Below the pieces are notes generated by a model. The model searched no databases. It was given only the letters and a program-made list of their open reading frames with translations, and was not told the origin of the DNA. Made by a program: the position numbers and the translations under genes. Of a DNA stretch of 6,520 nt, positions 1-6,305 are shown piece by piece (position 1 is the stretch's first letter; each line of letters begins with the position of its first letter). Location: the NCBI GenBank assembly GCA_023391775.1, contig JAEWAG010000094.1, positions 1-6,520 on the forward strand, written 5' to 3'. This DNA is from Pseudomonadota bacterium. GTDB taxonomy: Bacteria; Pseudomonadota; Gammaproteobacteria; Xanthomonadales; Xanthomonadaceae.

Positions 1-630
1 GCGCTGGACGGCTTCCTCTCGGCCCTGGTGGTGGCGCCCTCGCCGGTGCCGGTCGAGGAGTGGGAGCCGGCGGTATGGGGCGGCAAGCCGCCGCGCTGGG
101 ACAGCGAGGCCGAGGCCGCCGAGGTGCGCAACCTGCTGCTGGGCCACTGGAACATGTGCGCCGCCCGCGCCCGCAACGGCGAGGAGGACCTGCCCGAGCA
201 CCTGATGCCGCTGATGTGGCTGCCCGACGAGCCCGGCGAGGGCGAGGACGCCCTGGCCGAGGACGAGCTGGACGTCGGCCGGGAATGGGCGATGGGCTTC
301 TTCGAGGGCGTTGCCCTGCGCGAGGAGGGCTGGGACCGGTGGCTGGATGCCAACGACTGGATCGACGAGATCTTCGCCCTGCTCGAGCGCCTGGCCACCG
401 GCGAGGTCGCCGATGACGAGGATCCCGCCAAGGCCCCGCAGCCGCTGCCCTACCGCGAGCGCCTGGAGATCGTGATGGAACTGCCCGGCATGCTGGCCGA
501 CCTCAACCACCACCACATCGCCGAGCTGACCCCGCGTACCCCGATCCGCCGCGAGGAGGGCCCGGGTCGCAACGAGCCCTGCCCCTGCGGCAGCGGCAAG
601 AAGCACAAGAAGTGCTGCGGGGCTGACTGA
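1..630 (+). CDS. UPF0149/YecA family protein with C-terminal SEC-C zinc motif (5' end missing)
   Basis: The reading frame is open from the first base, so the true start lies upstream and the 209 residues seen are the C-terminal part. The opening residues ([13 protein letters not shown], then an EEW..AVWGG stretch) are the hallmark of the UPF0149 (YecA/YgfB) fold. An acidic helical middle follows, around residues 75-95, then an EWAMGFFEG segment typical of the family. The last 20 residues form a SEC-C motif of pattern CxC-x8-CC (window residues 194, 196, 205, 206). In SecA this motif binds zinc and mediates contact with SecB and ribosomes. By family knowledge such proteins are soluble and of uncertain function; the SEC-C tail suggests binding to protein or ribosome, which is inference. 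The gene converges on oleA. Family assignment is confident; no function is assigned. Confidence 0.9.
   Translation, partial: ALDGFLSALVVAPSPVPVEEWEPAVWGGKPPRWDSEAEAAEVRNLLLGHWNMCAARARNGEEDLPEHLMPLMWLPDEPGEGEDALAEDELDVGREWAMGFFEGVALREEGWDRWLDANDWIDEIFALLERLATGEVADDEDPAKAPQPLPYRERLEIVMELPGMLADLNHHHIAELTPRTPIRREEGPGRNEPCPCGSGKKHKKCCGAD
580..618 (+). other. SEC-C zinc-binding motif coding segment
   Basis: This segment encodes [13 protein letters not shown] near the end of the UPF0149 protein. The two cysteine pairs, spaced CxC-x8-CC and embedded in lysine-rich sequence, match the SEC-C consensus found at the C-terminus of SecA and in many stand-alone proteins. All four expected metal ligands are present, so the motif looks functional. 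Confidence 0.9.
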
Positions 631-847
631 GCCGCGCCTGGCGCGGGATCCGCGATGGGTGTGCCGGGCGGCTCAAGCCACCCATCGGCGCGGTCCGGCG
701 GCGGCATGCACAGGTCCGTGGCGTGCGTGCGTACAGCGGCCGCCGGGATCAGGCCGTGGCCGCATCCGCGTGACGGACGGAACGGTTGCCACGCGCGCGG
801 CCTGGCCGGTACCCACCTCCGCCAGCACGCCCGGACGGCGGACATGA
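631..847. other. Non-coding convergent gap with GC-rich hairpins
   Basis: No frame here has convincing protein character. A short, very GC-rich inverted repeat sits directly behind the UPF0149 stop codon: CCGCGC at 632-637 pairs with GCGCGG at 641-646. A second follows: CGATGGGTG at 653-661 pairs with CACCCATCG at 679-687. Neither is followed by a T-tract on the + strand, so they are only weak candidates for ending the UPF0149 transcript. From about 690 to 840 I see only GC-rich sequence with short imperfect repeats and no recognisable RNA gene. Confidence 0.5.
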
Positions 848-872
848 AAAAGGCCGGACATGCCGGCCTTTT
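848..872 (-). terminator. Rho-independent terminator of oleA, possibly bidirectional
   Basis: AAAAGGCCGG (848-857) pairs perfectly with CCGGCCTTTT (863-872) around a 5-base loop. Read on the minus strand, the hairpin starts 24 bases after the oleA stop codon and ends in a run of five U residues (851-847). On the plus strand it ends in four U residues (869-872), so it can also stop transcripts from the convergent UPF0149 gene. This is the clearest terminator in the window. Confidence 0.88.
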
Positions 873-895
873 CCGTCAGCGTCGCGGCAGGTGGC

Positions 896-1912
896 TTACC
901 ACTCCACCTCGGCCATCGAGCAGTTCAGGCCCGAACCAATACCCAGCAGGGCGATCCGGTCGCCCTTCTTCAGGCGGCCGAGCTCCTTGAGCTTGCTCAG
1001 CACGATCGGCACCGAAGCCGGGCCGATGTTGCCGTGCTCGCCGAAGATGGTCATGACCTTCTTCGGGTCCACGCCCAGCGATTTGATGAAGGCCTTGGTG
1101 TGCGGGCGGCTGACCTGGTGGATCACGAACTGGTCCAGCTCCTCCACCGCCCAGCCCAGGGCGACCTTGGCCGCGGCGAAGGTCTTGGTCGCCAGCTTGA
1201 TGCCCTCGATCAGCAGCAGGCGGGTGTCGGTGACCATGCGGTCCAGGTTGCCGCGGCACAGCTGGTTGAACTCGGTGGCCGAGCGGGTCACGCCGCCCTT
1301 GTAGCGCGGGGCGTCGGGCACCAGCTCGCTGCGTGCCAGGACCATCGCCGCCGCGCCGCCGCCCAGGGTCAGGGCGGCCATCTCGTCGCGGAACTGCTGC
1401 TCGGTGAAGTCCGGCGACATCATCCGCTCGAGGGTCTTCTCGTACACCAGGTTGGCGGTCTCGCCGTCGACCACCAGCGCATAGTCGATCTCGCCGCGCT
1501 CGAGCATGCGCGCGGCGATGTCCATGCCGTTGATGAAGGCCAGGCAGGCGTTGGCGACGTCGAAGGTCATGCACTCGTCGCCCACGCCCAGGTTGCCGGA
1601 CACGATCGAGGCGGTGGACGGCTCCAGGTAGTCGCGGCTGACCGAGGTGTTGACCAGCAGGCCGATCCTGTCCACACCGATGCCGGCGTCATCCAGCGCC
1701 TTGCGCGCGGCCAGGGTGGCCACGTCCGAGGCCTGCATGCCCTCGTCCCACAGACGCCGCGCGTGGATCCCGGCGATGTCGCCCAGCACGTCGACCCGGA
1801 TGCCGAGGCGGTCCAGGGCGGGCTTCAGCCGTGCGTTGATTTCCTGCGAGGTGAGGGTGTGCGGCGCATCGACGTGCGCCAGCCCCGCGATGGAGACGTT
1901 CTTGAAAAGCAT
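896..1912 (-). CDS. oleA: OleA, acyl-CoA head-to-head condensing enzyme (thiolase fold, FabH-like)
   Basis: This 338-residue protein belongs to the 3-oxoacyl-ACP synthase III branch of the thiolase superfamily and closely resembles X. campestris OleA from memory, including its length. OleA joins two fatty acyl-CoAs by a non-decarboxylative Claisen condensation to a 2-alkyl-3-ketoacid; OleD, OleC and OleB then convert this to a long-chain cis-olefin. Catalytic residues are visible: Cys123 in DVANACLAF, His265 in FVIHQVSRPH, Asn295 in GEHGNIGP and the base Glu97 in YLEPST. These fit the published X. campestris residues after a constant numbering offset of 20. The C-terminal GIGSGLNCSMAEV loop is also typical. 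I chose the ATG at 1912, giving MLFKNVSIAG as in the Xanthomonas protein, over a TTG eight codons upstream. The Shine-Dalgarno is weak. The stop is followed by a strong terminator, and no oleBCD genes flank it. Confidence 0.94.
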   Translation of the reverse strand: MLFKNVSIAGLAHVDAPHTLTSQEINARLKPALDRLGIRVDVLGDIAGIHARRLWDEGMQASDVATLAARKALDDAGIGVDRIGLLVNTSVSRDYLEPSTASIVSGNLGVGDECMTFDVANACLAFINGMDIAARMLERGEIDYALVVDGETANLVYEKTLERMMSPDFTEQQFRDEMAALTLGGGAAAMVLARSELVPDAPRYKGGVTRSATEFNQLCRGNLDRMVTDTRLLLIEGIKLATKTFAAAKVALGWAVEELDQFVIHQVSRPHTKAFIKSLGVDPKKVMTIFGEHGNIGPASVPIVLSKLKELGRLKKGDRIALLGIGSGLNCSMAEVEW

Positions 1913-1947
1913 GGCTGGACCACGCCCACAGGACAAAAGGGGCGACG

Positions 1948-1953
1948 ATTCTA
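1948..1953 (-). promoter_or_regulatory. oleA: Probable -10 element of the oleA promoter
   Basis: On the minus strand this reads TAGAAT, five of six matches to the sigma-70 -10 consensus, in a short gap that is otherwise GC-rich. Transcription would begin near 1941, giving a leader of about 30 bases before the oleA ATG. No good -35 hexamer lies 16-18 bases upstream (the sequence there is GTGCGG-like), so the promoter may be weak or activator-dependent. Confidence 0.45.
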
Positions 1954-2006
1954 GCGGTTGGCCGCCTTCACCGCACCTTTACGTATCCCGGCAGCGCCGC
2001 CCGGGT

Positions 2007-2321
2007 TCAGGGACAACGCCACGCGGCAAAGCGCTGCGACCCGCCTTCCGGCTCGCCCAGCGGCTGGACCACGTTGGCGCCCACGGTCGTGGCCTCGTTG
2101 CGGGCCAGGGTCTCCAGCTCGTCACGCACCTTGACCTGGTTGCGCTCGTAGAAGGCCACGCTGTGCTTGACCGAGACCTCCACGTCGGCCTGGCGCGCGC
2201 AGCCGGCCGGGGCGGCGCCGGCGGCGACCACGCGCACGGCCTTGCCATCCGGCTCCAGCGGCACCCAGGTGCAGGCGGCCAGCGGCAGGACGAGCAGGAA
2301 CAGGACGGGCAGACGCTTCAT
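2007..2321 (-). CDS. Small DUF4156-type lipoprotein
   Basis: A 104-residue protein starting MKRLPVLFLLVLPLAAC. A short basic N-region and a hydrophobic stretch lead to a lipobox (LAAC) with the lipidated cysteine at residue 17; the residues after it are not Asp, so outer-membrane sorting is expected. The mature part contains the CTWVPLEPDGKAVRV opening and the ELETLARNEAT..GANVV core characteristic of DUF4156 lipoproteins (YjeI-like). Cys41 and Cys103 could form a disulfide in the periplasm. Function in the family is not established. The gene lies 107 bases behind the M16 peptidase gene and about 95 bases ahead of oleA, all on the same strand. A longer in-frame opening runs upstream into the antisense of the peptidase gene. 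The lipoprotein signal fixes the ATG at 2321, although no strong Shine-Dalgarno is seen. Confidence 0.85.
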   Translation of the reverse strand: MKRLPVLFLLVLPLAACTWVPLEPDGKAVRVVAAGAAPAGCARQADVEVSVKHSVAFYERNQVKVRDELETLARNEATTVGANVVQPLGEPEGGSQRFAAWRCP

Positions 2322-2346
2322 GGGGAGGTTCCGGAAAGAGGTGGAT

Positions 2347-2362
2347 GCAGGCCGAAGCCTGC
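2347..2362 (-). other. UUCG tetraloop hairpin upstream of the lipoprotein gene
   Basis: In the minus-strand transcript GCAGGC and GCCTGC form a perfect 6-bp stem closed by C-TTCG-G, one of the most stable RNA tetraloops. It lies 25 bases upstream of the lipoprotein ATG and is followed by a pyrimidine-rich stretch (ATCCACCTCTTTCC) rather than a pure U-tract. It could stabilise a processed mRNA end or act as a weak terminator; the sequence alone does not decide. Confidence 0.5.
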
Positions 2363-2393
2363 CATGGTGTGCAGTAACCGGCGACAACCGGTG

Positions 2394-2420
2394 CCCGGGC
2401 GACCCCGCGGGCCGCCCGGG
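2394..2420 (-). terminator. GC-rich hairpin after the M16 peptidase gene, weak terminator candidate
   Basis: CCCGGGCG (2394-2401) pairs perfectly with CGCCCGGG (2413-2420) around an 11-base GC-rich loop. The hairpin begins 8 bases past the peptidase stop codon. No T-run follows on the minus strand; instead comes CACCGGTTGTCG. It may slow or partly terminate transcription, or protect the 3' end, leaving read-through into the lipoprotein gene possible. Confidence 0.35.
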
Positions 2421-2428
2421 AGCCGGCC

Positions 2429-5275
2429 TCAGCGCGCGACCGGGCGGCCGTCGGCGTCGATGACGTGCACCGGGCCGAGGTTGAGCGCGCGCACCGGCTG
2501 CTCGACCTGCTTGAGGTCGCCGACGACCACCCAGACCAGCTTGTCCGGGTCCAGGCTGGCGGCGGCCTGCTGCACCTGGTCCACGGTCAGCGCCTCGATG
2601 CGCGCCTTGCGCTGGAAGACGTAGTCGTCCGGGCGGCCGTAGCGGACGATGCCGCCGATGGTGCCCAGCACGGCGCGTCCGGTCTCGTAGGCGCCCGGCA
2701 GGCTGCGGATCTCGGTGGCCTGGATCTTGGCGACCTCCGCGGCGGTGGCCGGCCTGGCGCCGCTGGCGAACTGGCGCACCTCGCGGTCCAGCTCGGCCAG
2801 CGCCTCGGCGGTCTTGTCGATCTGTACCGGGGCGAAGCTCATCCACGGCCGCTGGCCCAGCGCGCCGGAGGCGAAGCTGTAGGCGCCGTAGGCCCAGTGC
2901 TTGTCCTCGCGCAGGTTCATGTTCAGGCGCGAGGAGAACTCGCCGCCCAGCACCGAGTTGGCGAAGTCGAACACCACCGCGTCCGGGTCCCGGGTCGAGC
3001 TGATGACCTGGCCGGCGAGGATGGTCGCCTGGACCGCGCCGGGCTGGTCGATCAGGTACACCGCGCTGGCCTGCGGACGCTGCACCTCGGGGATGGCGCC
3101 GACCTGGGCCGCGGCCGGGCCGGCCGGCTTCCAGTCGCCGAAGTGGCGCTCCAGCATCGGCATCACCTCTTCCAGCGTGGTGTCGCCGACCACGATCAAG
3201 GTGGCGTCGTCCGGACGCACCCACTGGGCGTGGAACGCCTGCAGGTCCTCGCGGGTCAGCGCGCTGATGGACTCCTCGGTGCCCGAGCCGCTGAACGGGA
3301 TGGCGTAGGGATGGCCCTCGCCGTACAGCAGCGGCGGCAGTACGCGCTGGGCGGCGCCGTTCGGGCGCGCCTTCTCCTGGGCGATGCCGGCCAGCCAAGT
3401 GGCGCGCACGCGGTCGATCTCCTTCTGCTCGAAGGTCGGCCGGCGGACCATGTCGGCGAACAGGGCCAACGACTCGTCCAGGTTCTCCTTCAGCGCCGAC
3501 AGGTAGGCGTTGCTGCCGTCCAGCGAGGCACCGGCGGCCAGGTTGGCGCCCAGCTTCTCGGCCCGGTTGGCGAAGCCCAGGGCGTCGAGCCCGCCGGCGC
3601 CCTCGTCGAGCATGGACATGGTGAAGCTGGAAGTGCCCAGCTTGCGCCCCAGGTCGGCGGCGAAGCCGCCCTTGAATTCGTAGCTGAACTGCACCACCGG
3701 CACCGCGTCGCGGCGCGCGAACACCACCTCGGTGCCGTTGGCCAGGCGGGCGCGCTCCAGCGCCGGGAACTTCAGGTCCGGGAAGCGCTCGGGCATCGGT
3801 ACGCCCTTGCTGCGGTCCACGCTGGAGGCGACCGTGCGGAACTTCGGATCGGGCTGCGGCAGGGCGAACGGCGCCGGGGTCGGCGACGGCTCCTCCTCCA
3901 GTACCGTGCGCTCGCCCGGCAGCACCAGCAGGGTGTGCGAACCGGCGCCCAGCCAGTTGCGGCCGGCGTTGCGCACCTCCGCGGCGGTGGCGTTGGCGAA
4001 CACCTGCAGGCTCTGGCGGTAGCAGCCGGGGTTGCCGGTGTAGACCGCGCACTCGGCCAGGCCGTCGGCCTTGCCGCCGAAACCGCCGATGCGCTCCAGC
4101 CCGCGCACCACGCTGGCCTTGACCATCATCTGGGCCTGCTCGAGTTCGGCCGGCTCCGGGCCTTCGGCCAGCAGCCGCGCCAGCTCCTCGTCCAGCGCCT
4201 TCTCAACCTGGGCCGGGTCCACGCCCTGGCGCACGTCGGCGCTGATGTAGAAGGTGGAGGCCAGTTCGAACGGCTGCAGATAGGCACTCACCCGGTCGGC
4301 CAGCTTGTCCTGGAACACCAGCCGGCGGTCCAGGCGCGAACTCTTGCTGCCACCCAGGACCTGGGCCAGCAGCTGCAGCCGCTCCACGTCCGCCTCGCCG
4401 TACGGGGCCACGCTCCAGGCGCGGTAGATGCGCGCCTGCGGGACCTTGTCCTCCATCGTCTCGCGGGTGGCCTGGCGCTTGGCCGGACCGGCGGCGGTGC
4501 GCTCCAGCGTCGGGCCGGCGGGGATGTGGCCGAAGTAACGGGTGACCTTCTCGCGCGCGGTCTCCACGTCGATGTCACCGGCCAGCACCAGCACCGCGTT
4601 GTTCGGGCCGTACCAGGCGCGGAACCACTGCTTCACGTCCTCGAGCGAGGCGGCGTTGAGGTCGTTCATCGAGCCGATCGTGCTGTGGTGGTACGGGTGG
4701 CCCTTGGGGTACAGCGCGCGGTAGATGCGGTCGTCGGCCTGGCCGTAGGGCTGGTTCTCGCCCTGGCGCTTCTCGTTCTGGACCACGCCGCGCTGCTCGT
4801 CCAGGGTCTTCTGGTCGATCGCGCCGAGCATGTGGCCCATGCGGTCGGACTCCATCCACAGCGCCAGGTCCAGCGCGGTGGTGGGCACGTTCTGGAAGTA
4901 GTTGGTGCGGTCCAGCCAGGTGGTGCCGTTCATGTCGGTCGCGCCGACCATCTCGAACGGTTCGAAGTATTCGCCGCGGTGGTTCTCCGAGCCGTTGAAC
5001 ATCAGGTGCTCGAACAGGTGGGCGAAGCCGCTGCGGCCGGCCGGTTCGTCCTTGCTGCCGACGTGGTACCAGATGTTGACCGCCACGATCGGCGCCTTGC
5101 GGTCGGTGTGCACCACCACGCGCAGGCCGTTGGGCAGGGTGAACTCCTCGTAGGGAATCAGCACCTCGGCGGCGGCGCCGGGGGCGGCCGCGGCCGGGTT
5201 GAACCCGGTGGCGCCAAGGGACGCGGAAACGGCCAGCAGCAGGGCAGCCGCCAGCGGCTTGCGGGCAATCCTCAT
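2429..5275 (-). CDS. Secreted M16 family zinc metallopeptidase (two-half pitrilysin/PqqL-like)
   Basis: A 948-residue protein. Residues 1-31 are a Sec signal peptide (basic start, hydrophobic LAAALLLAVSASL core, AAA cleavage region), so it acts in the periplasm or outside. The catalytic half begins with LPNGLRVVVHTDRKAPIV. It carries the inverted zinc motif HLFEH at 86-90 (His86 and His90 ligands, Glu89 base) and the distal ligand Glu168 in the VVQNEKRQ segment. A first M16C domain follows (about 205-385, with WYGPNNAVLVLAGDI). A second M16 unit starts near 515 (LANGTEVVFARRDAVPVV) but lacks HxxEH, its place taken by FTMSMLDEG; a second M16C domain follows (with WVRPDDATLIVVGDT). This one-active, one-inactive build is normal for fused M16 enzymes, which enclose peptides in a clam-like chamber. 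The ATG at 5275 is preceded by an AGAGAG ribosome-binding sequence about 7 bases away. Substrate unknown; PqqL, involved in siderophore or peptide handling, is the nearest named relative by architecture only. Confidence 0.93.
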   Translation of the reverse strand: MRIARKPLAAALLLAVSASLGATGFNPAAAAPGAAAEVLIPYEEFTLPNGLRVVVHTDRKAPIVAVNIWYHVGSKDEPAGRSGFAHLFEHLMFNGSENHRGEYFEPFEMVGATDMNGTTWLDRTNYFQNVPTTALDLALWMESDRMGHMLGAIDQKTLDEQRGVVQNEKRQGENQPYGQADDRIYRALYPKGHPYHHSTIGSMNDLNAASLEDVKQWFRAWYGPNNAVLVLAGDIDVETAREKVTRYFGHIPAGPTLERTAAGPAKRQATRETMEDKVPQARIYRAWSVAPYGEADVERLQLLAQVLGGSKSSRLDRRLVFQDKLADRVSAYLQPFELASTFYISADVRQGVDPAQVEKALDEELARLLAEGPEPAELEQAQMMVKASVVRGLERIGGFGGKADGLAECAVYTGNPGCYRQSLQVFANATAAEVRNAGRNWLGAGSHTLLVLPGERTVLEEEPSPTPAPFALPQPDPKFRTVASSVDRSKGVPMPERFPDLKFPALERARLANGTEVVFARRDAVPVVQFSYEFKGGFAADLGRKLGTSSFTMSMLDEGAGGLDALGFANRAEKLGANLAAGASLDGSNAYLSALKENLDESLALFADMVRRPTFEQKEIDRVRATWLAGIAQEKARPNGAAQRVLPPLLYGEGHPYAIPFSGSGTEESISALTREDLQAFHAQWVRPDDATLIVVGDTTLEEVMPMLERHFGDWKPAGPAAAQVGAIPEVQRPQASAVYLIDQPGAVQATILAGQVISSTRDPDAVVFDFANSVLGGEFSSRLNMNLREDKHWAYGAYSFASGALGQRPWMSFAPVQIDKTAEALAELDREVRQFASGARPATAAEVAKIQATEIRSLPGAYETGRAVLGTIGGIVRYGRPDDYVFQRKARIEALTVDQVQQAAASLDPDKLVWVVVGDLKQVEQPVRALNLGPVHVIDADGRPVAR

Positions 5276-5370
5276 GGTTACGCTCTCTGTACGGGGATAG
5301 GGGCACGATCCTAACGGTCCCCAGCGGCCAGCACACTAGGCCACAAGCCACGCCTGCCGGAGCGCGCCCC
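5276..5370. promoter_or_regulatory. Divergent intergenic region between the M16 peptidase and SDR genes
   Basis: These 95 bases must carry the start signals of both flanking genes. On the minus strand TAGGAT (5313-5308) is a passable -10 hexamer that would give a peptidase leader of about 25 bases, but no convincing -35 lies 16-18 bases upstream. For the plus-strand SDR gene I see no clear -10/-35 pair. The GGAG at 5359-5362, 8 bases before the ATG, is its ribosome-binding site. Confidence 0.35.
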
Positions 5371-6075
5371 ATGGATCCTCGCCATTGCCTGGTCACCGGC
5401 GCCAACCGCGGCCTGGGACTGGAGTTCACCCGCCTGCTGCTGGCCCGCGGTGCGCACGTGGTGGCCACCGCGCGCGAACCCGGACGCGCCACCGCGCTCA
5501 ACGCCCTGGCGGCCGCCCATCCCGGGCGCCTGCACCTGCTTCCGCTGGACGTGGCCCAGGCCCGCAGCCGCAACGCGCTGGTGGCCGAGCTGCCCCTGAT
5601 GCTGGACGGGCAACCGCTGGACCTGGTGCTCAACAACGCCGGCGTGCTGCAGGGTGGCGAGCGCTTCGGCGAGGTGGACGAGGCGGTGCTTGAGACCAGC
5701 CTGCGCACCAACGCCACCGGTCCCTTCCTGCTGGTGCAGGCCCTGGCCGGGCTGCTGGCCGAGGGCGGCACCGTCGCCAACCTGTCCTCGGAAATCGGCT
5801 CGCTGGCCCTGCGCCGCGAGTTCCGCACGCCCAGCTACGCCATCGGCAAGGCCGCCCAGAACATGGGCACGGTGCTGCTGGCCCGCGCGCTGGAACCCCG
5901 CGGCATCCGGGTGGTGGCCCTGCATCCGGGCTGGGTACGCACCGACATGGGCGGCGAGCACGCCCCGGTGCTGCCGGCGCACGCCGCGGCGGCGCTGCTG
6001 CAGGTGCTCGACCGGCTGGGCCCGGACGCCAGCGGCCTGTTCCTGGGCCCGGACGGCGACGTCCTGCCCTGGTAG
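5371..6075 (+). CDS. Short-chain dehydrogenase/reductase, C-factor/sniffer-like
   Basis: A 234-residue classical SDR with a complete Rossmann domain. Visible motifs in order: the cofactor-binding TGANRGLG at 9-16; Asp60 in LLPLDV; NNAG at 88-91; Asn114; and the catalytic Ser139 (NLSSEIGS), Tyr156 and Lys160 (SYAIGKAA). The segment HPGWVRTDMGG at 185-195 is characteristic of the carbonyl-reductase/sniffer-like and Myxococcus C-factor (CsgA) subgroup. Arg13 in the glycine loop and Arg35 after the second strand favour NADPH over NADH (inference from known SDR rules). The protein is shorter than usual 250-residue SDRs but lacks no core motif. It has no signal peptide, so it is cytoplasmic. The ATG is supported by GGAG 8 bases upstream. 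The gene is divergent from the M16 peptidase gene and appears monocistronic; its physiological substrate cannot be inferred from context. Confidence 0.92.
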   Translation: MDPRHCLVTGANRGLGLEFTRLLLARGAHVVATAREPGRATALNALAAAHPGRLHLLPLDVAQARSRNALVAELPLMLDGQPLDLVLNNAGVLQGGERFGEVDEAVLETSLRTNATGPFLLVQALAGLLAEGGTVANLSSEIGSLALRREFRTPSYAIGKAAQNMGTVLLARALEPRGIRVVALHPGWVRTDMGGEHAPVLPAHAAAALLQVLDRLGPDASGLFLGPDGDVLPW

Positions 6076-6130
6076 CGCTGGATCCGGGCCGCGCCCGTAC
6101 CGGACCACTGCGGGATTCCTCCCCTTATGC

Positions 6131-6152
6131 GATGTGCCCGACAGGGCGCATC
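6131..6152 (+). terminator. Hairpin downstream of the SDR gene, weak terminator candidate
   Basis: GATGTGCCC (6131-6139) pairs with GGGCGCATC (6144-6152) around a GACA loop; one pair is a G-U wobble. It lies 56 bases after the SDR stop codon. A smaller stem, CGGGC/GCCCG at 6085-6097, precedes it. Neither is followed by a T-run, so termination here may depend on Rho; the hairpin could equally mark the mRNA 3' end. Confidence 0.3.
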
Positions 6153-6170
6153 CGCGCGGCTGCGTGCCTG

Positions 6171-6208
6171 TGTCCGGCGGCCCGGCGGACACCGCGGACG
6201 TCCGCCGG
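6171..6208 (+). repeat. Overlapping palindromes, possible enhancer-binding site
   Basis: Three inverted repeats overlap here. TGTCCG (6171-6176) matches CGGACA (6186-6191). CCGGCGGAC (6182-6190) matches GTCCGCCGG (6200-6208). GCGGACGTCCGC (6194-6205) is a perfect 12-bp palindrome. All share the core GGAC/GTCC. They lie about 83 to 120 bases upstream of the transcription start predicted from the sigma-54 element, the usual place for an enhancer-binding activator. They could also be alternative RNA stems behind the SDR gene. Confidence 0.45.
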
Positions 6209-6263
6209 CCCTGCCCCGGACGCTCAATGAATCTGCAAACGCTTGATTTTCAACGGGAAAAAC

Positions 6264-6280
6264 TTGGCACGGCGCGTGCG
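6264..6280 (+). promoter_or_regulatory. Sigma-54 (RpoN) type -24/-12 promoter
   Basis: The sequence TTGGCACGGCGCGTGCG matches the RpoN consensus YTGGCACGNNNNTTGCW at all specified bases except two (the first T of TTGC and the final W). The invariant GG (6266-6267) and GC (6278-6279) are separated by exactly 10 bases as required. Transcription would start near 6291, giving a leader of about 135 bases before the ATG at 6426. The orientation matches the downstream gene. No experiment or genome-wide scan backs this, but the match and placement are good. Confidence 0.6.
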
Positions 6281-6305
6281 TTAACTCCAGTACCGGGAAC
6301 GGACC

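Noticed and set aside
690..840. Possible small RNA or tRNA in the UPF0149-oleA gap
   Set aside because: No cloverleaf, no T-loop or anticodon-stem pattern, and no promoter-terminator pair enclosing a discrete RNA; the 848-872 terminator is explained by oleA.
1913..1936. TTG start eight codons upstream of the chosen oleA start
   Set aside because: The ATG at 1912 gives the N-terminus and 338-residue length known for Xanthomonas OleA; the extra residues (MSCGRGPA) resemble nothing in the family.
860..1954. A 364-codon plus-strand frame opposite oleA
   Set aside because: Low-complexity His/Gln/Val/Gly-rich translation with no motif; it runs from inside the terminator and is the antisense shadow of oleA.
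1987..2005. CCCGG/CCGGG inverted repeat behind the lipoprotein stop as a terminator
   Set aside because: Only 5 bp of pairing around a 9-base GC-rich loop, and no T-run on the minus strand; too weak to list.
2322..4052. A long minus-strand frame fused in-frame upstream of the lipoprotein
   Set aside because: Its N-terminal part is Arg/Gly/Pro-rich out-of-frame translation of the M16 gene. Only the part from 2321 has a signal peptide and family motifs.
2465..5314. A 949-codon open frame on the plus strand, opposite the M16 peptidase gene
   Set aside because: It mirrors the peptidase gene codon for codon in a GC-rich genome where antisense frames lack stops. The translation is a monotonous Val/Leu/Gly/His/Ala-rich string without domain motifs, whereas the minus strand has a full signal peptide and zinc site.
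5311..6192. Minus-strand frame of 293 codons opposite the SDR gene
   Set aside because: Gln/Gly/Ala/His-rich antisense translation; the plus strand holds all SDR motifs and a ribosome-binding site.
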